A stretch of 12,108 nt of DNA from positions 1 to 12,108 of the forward strand of contig JADHND010000031.1 of assembly GCA_016779685.1 (NCBI GenBank), read 5' to 3'. Below, piece by piece: positions 6,150-12,108 of this stretch. A model generated the notes under the pieces. The model did no database searches. It had not been told where the DNA came from and saw nothing but the letters and a program-made list of their open reading frames with translations. The DNA comes from Shewanellaceae bacterium (lineage in GTDB: Bacteria > Pseudomonadota > Gammaproteobacteria > Enterobacterales > Shewanellaceae). Positions within the stretch are counted from its first letter, which is position 1, and every line of letters starts with the position of its first letter. Made by a program: the position numbers and the translations under genes.

Positions 6150-7598
6150 ATGGTTAGAAGAACAAAAATTGTTGCCACCTTGGGCCCTTCCACTTCCAGC
6201 GAAATCGCACTCGAACAGCTTATTAAAGCAGGTGTGAATGTGGTGCGCCTCAATTTTTCCCACGGCACCACTGAAGAACACTGTCAGCGTGCCAAAATCG
6301 TCCGAATGTTGGCTCAAAGACACGGCGTTTCGGTTGCTATTTTAGCCGATCTGCAAGGCCCTAAAATTCGCATCAGCTCTTTTCAAGCCGGTCAAGTACC
6401 CCTTACCGTCGGCCAAACCTTCGTGCTAGATGTCGAAATCGGCGTTCAACAAGGCACCGCAGAGCGGGTCGGTATTGACTACCCTGAACTCATCAATGAC
6501 GTTGAAGTCGATGACATTTTATTGGTAAACGATGGTCAAGTTCAATTACGTGTTATCCAAAAAACTCAAACAACCATTGAAACCAAAGTGCTGATAGGTA
6601 CCCATCTATCCAACAACAAAGGTATTAACAAACAAGGTGGTGGCCTCTCTGCGCCCGCTTTAACCGACAAAGACAAAGCCGATATCCGCACCGCTGCCGC
6701 CATCGACGCCGAATACATTGCGGTGTCTTTTCCACGCCATGCTCAAGACATCTTAGAAGCGAAAGCGTTGGCACGGCAAGCACAATCTAACGCACAAATT
6801 ATGGCTAAAATCGAACGCGCAGAAACCGTCGCCACCGCTGCTGCCATGGACGAAATCATTCGTGCTTCGGATGCAATTATGGTGGCACGAGGCGATTTAG
6901 CTGTCGAAATTGGTGATGCCGAACTGGTTGCGGTACAAAAGCAACTCATTCAACGCAGCCGCCAATTGGATAAGCCCGTTATCACCGCCACCCAAATGAT
7001 GGAATCGATGATTTCCAATCCGATGCCGACGCGGGCTGAAGTGATGGATGTGGCCAATGCCGTTCTCGATGGTACCGATGCGGTGATGTTATCAGCCGAG
7101 ACCGCCTCTGGTGACTATCCCGAAGCCACTGTTCAAGCCATGGCTGAAATTTGTTTGGGGGCAGAAAAGCATCCCAGCACCCAAATCTCACGCCATCGCT
7201 TAGATAAAACTTTTCAAGATACTGAAGAAACGATTGCGTTATCGGCTATGTATGCAGCCAACCATCTCGACTCAATTCACGCCATCGTGGCTTTTACTAA
7301 GTCAGGCAATACGCCGTTGTTGATGTCACGTTTAAGCTCTAAAATCCCCATTATTGGCATCTCTAGGGATCCTCAAGTGGTGAATAAAATGGCTTTGTAC
7401 CGTGGTGTTACACCCTGTTTGTTAGACACCCAGGCGACCCAGGCCGATCTCATCATTGATCACACACTGCAGATGTTGCAGCACAAAAATATCTTGCAAG
7501 CTGGGCAAACCGTTCTGCTCACCTATGGTGATCACATGGAGCATGTCGGTTGTACCAACACCTGCAAAATTATTGATGTGCCTGTAGCAAAGTCTTAA
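6150..7598 (+). CDS. pykA: Pyruvate kinase, PykA type
   Basis: Transfers phosphate from phosphoenolpyruvate to ADP, making pyruvate and ATP; cytosolic tetramer. The 482 residues compare with 480 in E. coli PykA, and the sequence follows PykA more than PykF. Key sites are RTKIVATLGPS (4-14), NFSHG (35-39), LQGPKIR (68-74), MAKIERAE (218-225, with Lys220 and the metal ligand Glu222), MVARGDL (244-250), ITATQMMESMI (278-288) and LDGTDAVMLSAETA (306-319). The C-terminal regulatory domain is complete. AAGGG about seven bases before the ATG is a good ribosome site. It lies 64 bp after hexR on the same strand, probably cotranscribed, and recycles the pyruvate end of lower glycolysis that the ED genes feed. 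The inverted repeat just after the stop probably ends the transcript. Confidence 0.95.
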   Translation: MVRRTKIVATLGPSTSSEIALEQLIKAGVNVVRLNFSHGTTEEHCQRAKIVRMLAQRHGVSVAILADLQGPKIRISSFQAGQVPLTVGQTFVLDVEIGVQQGTAERVGIDYPELINDVEVDDILLVNDGQVQLRVIQKTQTTIETKVLIGTHLSNNKGINKQGGGLSAPALTDKDKADIRTAAAIDAEYIAVSFPRHAQDILEAKALARQAQSNAQIMAKIERAETVATAAAMDEIIRASDAIMVARGDLAVEIGDAELVAVQKQLIQRSRQLDKPVITATQMMESMISNPMPTRAEVMDVANAVLDGTDAVMLSAETASGDYPEATVQAMAEICLGAEKHPSTQISRHRLDKTFQDTEETIALSAMYAANHLDSIHAIVAFTKSGNTPLLMSRLSSKIPIIGISRDPQVVNKMALYRGVTPCLLDTQATQADLIIDHTLQMLQHKNILQAGQTVLLTYGDHMEHVGCTNTCKIIDVPVAKS

Positions 7599-7601
7599 AA
7601 C

Positions 7602-7636
7602 AAGCTGGGCAACCATTCACTTGGGTTGCCCAGCTT
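7602..7636. terminator. Bidirectional terminator between convergent pyk and fadE
   Basis: AAGCTGGGCAACC (7602-7614) and GGTTGCCCAGCTT (7624-7636) form a perfect 13-bp stem with a 9-nt loop, placed 3 bp after the pyk stop and 23 bp beyond the fadE stop. On the plus strand ATTTA follows; on the minus strand GTTTTAAG follows. The T-tracts are short, but the stem is long and GC-rich and the convergent position is typical of a shared terminator. Confidence 0.85.
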
Positions 7637-7659
7637 ATTTAGCGGCGATAAAACCTGCC

Positions 7660-9942
7660 TTAAAGCGTTTTGAAATCATCCACATCCGTAGCAATCCGAC
7701 ACAACCGAGCGGTTTCCCGTACTGTGTTTGCCTCCGCCTCCGACAAGACATTTTCGGCCACCGCCTGCTCAAGCTGCTCATCGAGTTTCAAGCGCTTGTT
7801 GATCACACCTGAGCGTCTTGCCATGGTCAGACTCTTATCAATGTCCTTCATCGCATGCATAGCCATAAAAGCGCGCTCCACTTCTGCGATACCCGATCCA
7901 TCATCTTTTAGATTGGGACATAAGTAACATATGCGCTCTCTCAAGTTGGTCGGGCTACTCACGGATTTGACCACCTCATGCACTAACTTGTCGGATGGTC
8001 GCTTAAAATGATTGCCAAAAGGGAAGATAATCAAGCGGCATAAGCGCCCAAGCAAGCGATTGGGGAAATTGTCGAGAACGCCTTCAACCGCTTGTCCCAT
8101 TTCATATAAACGCCATTGCAAGGTATAGTTCACCATCGGTAAATCTTCTTTTTGACAACCATCGTTGTCAAACATTTTAAACACCGATGACGCCATGTAC
8201 AACTGACTTAAGATATCGCCTAAACGAGCGGAAAACATTTCACGGCGCTTCAGCTCACCACCGAGCATTAGCATCGATAAATCAGTCAACCATGCCAGCA
8301 CAGCACTGAAACGACCGCAATGCTGATAGTAACGAGACAAACCGACCGTACGCATCGACGGATTAAAGGCACTGCTGGTTAAGGCGGCTAAGAATCCCCG
8401 CCCCGCATTTTTAATTGCATAGACGATATGTGCGGTAAGCAACGAATCAAACTCTTGTAAGCCTTGTTTTTCATCTCGATTAGAGGTCGCTGCAATCTCT
8501 GATAGAACATAAGGATGACAACGAAAAGCACCTTGGCCAAAGATCATGAGGCTACGGGTTAAAATATTAGCGCCTTCAACAGTGATGGCGACAGGTATAC
8601 CCATATAAGCTTGCGCAATGTAATTTTTAGGCCCCAACTGAATGGCCTTCCCGCCATGAATATCCATCGAGTCATTGATGATTTTACGTGCTAATTCGGT
8701 CATTTGATATTTAGAGATGGCACTCACAATCGCTGGGCGCAATTCCAAGTCTACCCCACTCGCCGTTAACCGTCTGGATGCTTCTAACTGATATGTGTTC
8801 GACACCAACCGTGCGAGTGCTTCTTTGATGCCTTCAAAATTACCGATGGTCATGCCAAATTGCTTGCGCACCCCCACATAAGCAGTCGTGGTACGCGTGG
8901 CCAAATGACCACTCGCCGAAGCCAACGCGGGCAAAGAAATGCCACGGCCTGAAGACAGACATTCCATCAACATGCGCCAGCCTTTACCCGCATAATCAAC
9001 GCCACCAATGATCCAATCGATGGGGATAAACACGTCGGTACCTGAGGTGGTTCCATTCATAAACGACATGTTTAATGGATTGTGGCGCCGACCAATTTCA
9101 ACCCCAGGATGACTCGCCGGCACCAACGCACAAGTGATGCCAAGTTCGACTTGGTCATGTCCTAATAAATTATCTGGATCATGTAGTTTAAACGCCAGTC
9201 CCACCACTGAAGCCACCGGCGCCAAGGTGATATAGCGTTTTTCCCATGTTAAGCGAATGCCTAAAACTTTCTTACCTTGATACTTGTCGTGACACACCAC
9301 CCCAAAATCAGGGATCGAACCCGCATCTGAACCTGCTTCAGGGCCGGTTAAAGCAAAGCAAGGTACTTCATCTCCTTTCGCCAAAGCCGACAACCAGCGC
9401 TCTTTTTGAGCATCGGTGCCATAATGACTCAAGAGTTCACCAGGTCCCAATGAGTTCGGTACCATGATCGTCACCGCGGCGCTGATCGAACGCGATGCAA
9501 CCATGCTCACGATGGTCGAAATCGCATACGCCGAGAAATCATGTCCACCGAACTCTTTGCCAATGATGAAAGCAAAGAAACCTTCTTTTTTGATGTAATC
9601 CCACGCTTGATCTGAAATTTGATGTCCCTTTTGCATCATGTCGTAGTCATCGAGCAGACCCAACAACGTCGGTACTTGTTTGTCGATGAAACTTTGCTCG
9701 TCTGCCGTTAGCTGGCAGGCCGGAATGCCATGCAACTTTTGCCAGTCGGGTTTGCCTTGAAACAACTCACCTTCCCACCAGACGTCGCCGGCTTCAATCG
9801 CTTCTTTTTCAGTACTGGATAAAGGTGGCAGTACCCGCTTAAAAAATTTAAAGGCAGGCTGACTGATCAACTGCATACGAATGGATTGAACGGCAAACAC
9901 AACAACAACAGCAATAATAAGCAGGGCTAATAACGTCAACAT
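7660..9942 (-). CDS. fadE: Acyl-CoA dehydrogenase FadE, membrane-anchored
   Basis: FAD enzyme for the first step of fatty acid beta-oxidation, making trans-2-enoyl-CoA. The 760 residues align with E. coli FadE (814 aa) almost throughout. A hydrophobic segment at 2-20 is a single membrane anchor; E. coli FadE has a longer two-segment N-terminus, and the C-terminal tail is also shorter here, ending soon after the conserved VDDF. Landmarks are WWEGELFQGKPDW (55-67), NSLGPGELL (163-171), FALTGPEAGSDAG (196-208), RLTWEKRYITLAP (230-242), GKAIQLG near 431 and ITVEGANILTRSLMIFGQGA (453-472), with the presumed catalytic Glu456. GAGGAAG four bases before the ATG is a strong ribosome site. It begins 27 bp after gmhB, so it may ride on the lipid A operon unless it has its own promoter, which I did not find. 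Confidence 0.95.
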   Translation of the reverse strand: MLTLLALLIIAVVVVFAVQSIRMQLISQPAFKFFKRVLPPLSSTEKEAIEAGDVWWEGELFQGKPDWQKLHGIPACQLTADEQSFIDKQVPTLLGLLDDYDMMQKGHQISDQAWDYIKKEGFFAFIIGKEFGGHDFSAYAISTIVSMVASRSISAAVTIMVPNSLGPGELLSHYGTDAQKERWLSALAKGDEVPCFALTGPEAGSDAGSIPDFGVVCHDKYQGKKVLGIRLTWEKRYITLAPVASVVGLAFKLHDPDNLLGHDQVELGITCALVPASHPGVEIGRRHNPLNMSFMNGTTSGTDVFIPIDWIIGGVDYAGKGWRMLMECLSSGRGISLPALASASGHLATRTTTAYVGVRKQFGMTIGNFEGIKEALARLVSNTYQLEASRRLTASGVDLELRPAIVSAISKYQMTELARKIINDSMDIHGGKAIQLGPKNYIAQAYMGIPVAITVEGANILTRSLMIFGQGAFRCHPYVLSEIAATSNRDEKQGLQEFDSLLTAHIVYAIKNAGRGFLAALTSSAFNPSMRTVGLSRYYQHCGRFSAVLAWLTDLSMLMLGGELKRREMFSARLGDILSQLYMASSVFKMFDNDGCQKEDLPMVNYTLQWRLYEMGQAVEGVLDNFPNRLLGRLCRLIIFPFGNHFKRPSDKLVHEVVKSVSSPTNLRERICYLCPNLKDDGSGIAEVERAFMAMHAMKDIDKSLTMARRSGVINKRLKLDEQLEQAVAENVLSEAEANTVRETARLCRIATDVDDFKTL

Positions 9943-9946
9943 AAAT

Positions 9947-9953
9947 CTTCCTC
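9947..9953 (-). promoter_or_regulatory. Strong ribosome binding site of fadE
   Basis: GAGGAAG ends four bases before the fadE ATG (9942). It fixes that start and is the best Shine-Dalgarno seen in this operon besides that of ycaR, suggesting that fadE is translated independently of gmhB. Confidence 0.7.
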
Positions 9954-9969
9954 AAATTTTCTTTCAGTT

Positions 9970-10527
9970 TTAAATAAGAGAACTTTTTTTTTCGAGGCTC
10001 AGTATAGCTGGCAAATGAACCAAACTGTCCAACACCCAATCAGCTTCAGCAAGCACATGCTGGGGCAAATCCTGGCCTGAGCGAACTAAACAGGTCGTAC
10101 CTACGCCAGCCTGACGGCCCGCCTGAATATCGGTAACCTTATCACCGATCATCCAAGATGTTCTCATATCAATGTTGAACCGGGCCTGTGCGGCCAACAA
10201 CATCCCCGGATTGGGTTTACGACAATCACAGGTGGTATGCTGACCATCGTGTGGGCAATAATAAATCGCGTCAAAAGCAAAATTATGCTGATGCAATCGT
10301 TGCTGCATATAGTCATTGACATCATGATAAGCCTGCTCGGTATACAAACCACGCTCAATACCTGATTGATTGGTCACAACAATGAGACGATATTGCAACG
10401 CACGCAATGCTTGCAGTGAAGGCAAAACGCCCTCTATAAACTCAAAGCGTTCAACCGTACCAATATATCCGTGATCTTGATTAATCACGCCGTCTCGATC
10501 CAAGAAAATAGCGGGCTGCTTATCCAT
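9970..10527 (-). CDS. gmhB: D-glycero-D-manno-heptose 1,7-bisphosphate 7-phosphatase
   Basis: HAD-superfamily phosphatase that removes the C7 phosphate from heptose 1,7-bisphosphate on the route to ADP-heptose for the LPS inner core; cytosolic, needing Mg2+ and Zn2+. The 185 residues fit the family (about 180-190). HAD motif I is FLDRDGVIN (8-16), with nucleophile Asp10 and acid/base Asp12. Motif II is VVTNQSG (50-56), with Lys104 in CRKPNPGM, and motif IV is GDKVTDIQAG (128-137). The zinc loop is present: Cys91, His93, Cys100, Cys102, with a shorter spacing than in E. coli. It starts 11 bp after ycaR, where many enterics have kdsB, another LPS sugar gene. The last codons contain a run of nine A (plus-strand T 9984-9992), a possible slippage site, with little effect because the stop is close. 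Confidence 0.93.
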   Translation of the reverse strand: MDKQPAIFLDRDGVINQDHGYIGTVERFEFIEGVLPSLQALRALQYRLIVVTNQSGIERGLYTEQAYHDVNDYMQQRLHQHNFAFDAIYYCPHDGQHTTCDCRKPNPGMLLAAQARFNIDMRTSWMIGDKVTDIQAGRQAGVGTTCLVRSGQDLPQHVLAEADWVLDSLVHLPAILSLEKKSSLI

Positions 10528-10538
10528 AGTTTACTCTA

Positions 10539-10718
10539 TTATGAATTATTGACGAAAGGAACAGCTCGATGCTCTAACAGCACAGGAATGCCTTCATCAA
10601 TTGGAAAACTCACTTTATCAAAATGACACAGCAAGCTGTCTTGCGTTTTTGCATACTCTAGCTGTCCTTTGCACACAGGACAGACAATGATACTGAGTAA
10701 TTTGGTATCAAAAATCAC
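10539..10718 (-). CDS. ycaR: YcaR, UPF0434/Trm112-like small zinc-ribbon protein
   Basis: A 59-codon gene read from the gap between lpxK and gmhB. It starts with FDTKLL, then CPVCKGQL (13-20), a single Cys31, and FPIDEGIPVLL (38-48), matching E. coli YcaR, which lies at the same place in the msbA-lpxK-ycaR-kdsB cluster. The Trm112 family is a zinc-ribbon-like partner protein; the exact job of YcaR is not established. The start is GTG at 10718: an in-frame TAG lies two codons upstream (10722-10724), GAGGGG at 10727-10732 is well spaced, and no ATG exists nearby. The gene overlaps the end of lpxK by 11 bp and stops 11 bp before gmhB, so it is translationally embedded in the operon. Confidence 0.92.
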   Translation of the reverse strand: MIFDTKLLSIIVCPVCKGQLEYAKTQDSLLCHFDKVSFPIDEGIPVLLEHRAVPFVNNS

Positions 10719-11709
10719 GCGCTACACCCCTCACTTTAGCGATAAATTGTTGTTGAAACGTCATAGGTAAATCCAGAACCACCGTTAGATACATAAAGTT
10801 GCTCGCCCATGGTAATGCCATGTTTCGTATTTTTATCGCGTCTTTTTCCGTCATGATCACAGGGTGTCCCCTTTGCATCATACGTTCAATATCTTGATAA
10901 GTATATACATGATGATCCTGAAATGATAAAAATTCAGCAACATTATAACCTGCATGCTTCAATATTTGTTCAAACCGCTGCGGAAAGCCAATTCCAGCCA
11001 GCGCCACCACTGGCATATCCATATCCCAGGTGACCACCATATCATCTGTCACACGGTAAAGCGTGTCGATTTCCCAGTGCATCATCGGGGCACCTGAGAC
11101 CGCTTCACCGCCATGCTGTAAGACAAAATCGACGGTCTTTAAGCGCTGTAATGATTCACGTAAAGGACCTGCTGGCAAACAACGTTGATTGCCAAAGCCA
11201 TGTTGACCATCAACTACCACCACTTCGATGTCTTTGCTAAGCGGATGATGTTGTAGCCCATCGTCCATTAAAATAATGTCGGCTTCATCCGTTGCGACCA
11301 CCGCCGCCGCCGCTAAATACCGTTGCCGAGCCACCACCACCGGCACCTGTTTTTTTTTAAACAGCATCATGGGTTCATCGCCCACCTCATGTGCACGATG
11401 GGCAACCGTCAAGCGCACCCAAGGCGCTTGGTAGGTACCACCGTAGCCACGGCTAATCACCGCTGGGCGCAAACCATGCTGCCGCAAGAGATCAATCAAT
11501 GCAACAATGGTGGGCGTTTTACCAGCCCCGCCTACCGTAAGGTTACCGACGACTACCACGGGCAATGACGCGCGATGGGTGGTTTTCAAACCCACCCAGA
11601 ACAAGGCGCGGTAGCACTGAGCGCCGAGTTGGTAGAGCCAGCCAAGTGGGCACAAAAGCCCGCTCCACCAGGGTGATCTGTACCATAATTTATGAAGCCA
11701 CGTGTGCAT
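10708..11709 (-). CDS. lpxK: Tetraacyldisaccharide 4'-kinase
   Basis: Phosphorylates the 4' position of the tetraacyldisaccharide 1-phosphate lipid A precursor to give lipid IVA, at the inner face of the cytoplasmic membrane. The 333 residues match the family (about 328 in E. coli). A hydrophobic membrane-binding segment spans about 14-40. The P-loop is GNLTVGGAGKT (55-65), followed by VISRGYGG (84-91), GDEP (110-113), DDGLQHH (149-155) and GNQRCLPAGPLRE (173-185), all conserved LpxK blocks. The ATG overlaps the end of msbA by 20 bp, and the TGA lies inside the start of ycaR. A run of nine A (plus-strand T 11350-11358) in codons for Phe-Lys-Lys-Lys, about residues 117-120, is a potential slippage site in the middle of the gene. 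No break is seen. Confidence 0.95.
   Translation of the reverse strand: MHTWLHKLWYRSPWWSGLLCPLGWLYQLGAQCYRALFWVGLKTTHRASLPVVVVGNLTVGGAGKTPTIVALIDLLRQHGLRPAVISRGYGGTYQAPWVRLTVAHRAHEVGDEPMMLFKKKQVPVVVARQRYLAAAAVVATDEADIILMDDGLQHHPLSKDIEVVVVDGQHGFGNQRCLPAGPLRESLQRLKTVDFVLQHGGEAVSGAPMMHWEIDTLYRVTDDMVVTWDMDMPVVALAGIGFPQRFEQILKHAGYNVAEFLSFQDHHVYTYQDIERMMQRGHPVIMTEKDAIKIRNMALPWASNFMYLTVVLDLPMTFQQQFIAKVRGVARDF
10727..10732 (-). promoter_or_regulatory. Ribosome binding site that fixes the GTG start of ycaR
   Basis: GAGGGG lies eight bases before the GTG at 10718 and inside the lpxK coding region. Together with the in-frame TAG at 10722-10724 it leaves GTG as the only sensible start codon. Confidence 0.65.
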
Positions 11710-12108
11710 CTTTGTTTTGCTCTTGGCTGGCGTACAATTCTAAATAACGGCCGGATTGCCCCCGAAGCGACGCATGGGTGCCAAATTGCACCACCCGCCC
11801 TTTGTCCATCACCAACACTTTATCCGCGTGTTCAATGGTGCTCAAACGATGCGCAATCACCAAACAGGTCTGTTGCGAACTTTGTTGCTTCAAGGCCAAT
11901 TGCACGTACCGCTCCGATTCAACATCAAGCGATGAAGTCGCTTCATCCAACACCAACACCCGTGCTTGTTTCGCAAACGCACGTGCCAAAGCAATGCGCT
12001 GGCGTTGGCCGCCGGATAAGAGTACGCCATTTTCACCGACCAGGGTTTGCAGGCCTGATGACCACGCATCGGTGAACTCGGTGACAAAGGCCGCCTTGGC
12101 AGCTCGCT
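11690..12108 (-). CDS. msbA: Lipid A export ABC transporter MsbA, C-terminal part, cut by window edge
   Basis: Only the last 138 full codons of the ATP-binding domain are present; the membrane domain and Walker A lie beyond base 12108. MsbA flips core-lipid A across the inner membrane as a homodimer. Seen in order are GLQTLVGENGVLLSGGQRQRI, with the ABC signature LSGGQ at 12005-12019, VLVLDEATSSLD (Walker B and D-loop), VIAHRLSTIEHAD (H-loop His) and a short tail. The sequence aligns closely with E. coli MsbA, including IGENGVLLSGGQRQRIA and HRLSTIEKAD. Apparent shorter starts such as the TTG at 11989 are internal. The stop overlaps the lpxK start by 20 bp. A related ABC exporter is possible in principle, but position next to lpxK makes MsbA the best call. 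Confidence 0.93.
   Translation of the reverse strand, partial: RAAKAAFVTEFTDAWSSGLQTLVGENGVLLSGGQRQRIALARAFAKQARVLVLDEATSSLDVESERYVQLALKQQSSQQTCLVIAHRLSTIEHADKVLVMDKGRVVQFGTHASLRGQSGRYLELYASQEQNKDAHVAS

Noticed and set aside
9848..10039. 63-codon minus-strand frame with a Cys-rich run between gmhB and fadE
   Set aside because: It overlaps both genes in another frame; the Cys run is the shifted reading of the fadE membrane-anchor codons (repeated GTTGTT).
11989..11990. Alternative TTG start giving a 99-residue ATPase
   Set aside because: The frame continues upstream through the ABC signature motif to the window edge, so this is an internal codon of msbA.
1..12108. tRNA, rRNA, CRISPR array, riboswitch, prophage, toxin-antitoxin or defence genes
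   Set aside because: I found no tRNA-like acceptor ends, no spaced repeats, and nearly every base outside the short gaps is accounted for by housekeeping genes.

Overview
The window is chromosomal housekeeping DNA from a gammaproteobacterium, read here at moderate GC. The protein set supports this: a HexR/RpiR-type regulator, a PykA-type pyruvate kinase, an Entner-Doudoroff (ED) operon in the order zwf-pgl-edd-eda, a long membrane-anchored FadE, and an msbA-lpxK-ycaR lipid A cluster all look like gammaproteobacterial forms. I cannot name the genus from sequence alone.

Layout. Bases 1-86 (+) are the last 27 codons of an IS200/IS605-type TnpA transposase cut by the window edge, followed by two small hairpins (87-127) that probably lie in the right end of that element. 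Bases 158-4826 (or 4925) (-) are a tightly packed operon, zwf-pgl-edd-eda, with overlapping or abutting ends. It turns glucose-6-phosphate into 6-phosphogluconolactone, 6-phosphogluconate, KDPG, and finally pyruvate plus glyceraldehyde-3-phosphate. A divergent control region of 300-400 bp separates it from hexR (+), which is followed by pyk (+). HexR senses KDPG in related bacteria and usually controls exactly these neighbours. A perfect 13-bp inverted repeat at 7602-7636 sits between the convergent ends of pyk and fadE and probably terminates transcription from both sides.

The right-hand part, 7660-12108 (-), reads msbA (partial) - lpxK - ycaR - gmhB - fadE, with overlaps or gaps of 27 bp or less. 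It joins lipid A flipping (MsbA), lipid A 4'-phosphorylation (LpxK), a Trm112-like small protein (YcaR), LPS heptose precursor synthesis (GmhB) and beta-oxidation acyl-CoA dehydrogenation (FadE) in one apparent transcription unit. ycaR is only 59 codons, starts with GTG, and had to be found by reading the gap between lpxK and gmhB.

I see no undescribed multi-gene system. The points most worth a second look are the transposase remnant beside the ED operon, the architecture of the hexR-zwf control region (two candidate promoters, an operator-like palindrome at the predicted hexR start site, a 7-codon leader ORF overlapping the hexR start), the unclear zwf start with a possible CxxCxxC extension, and the gmhB/fadE extension of the lipid A operon.
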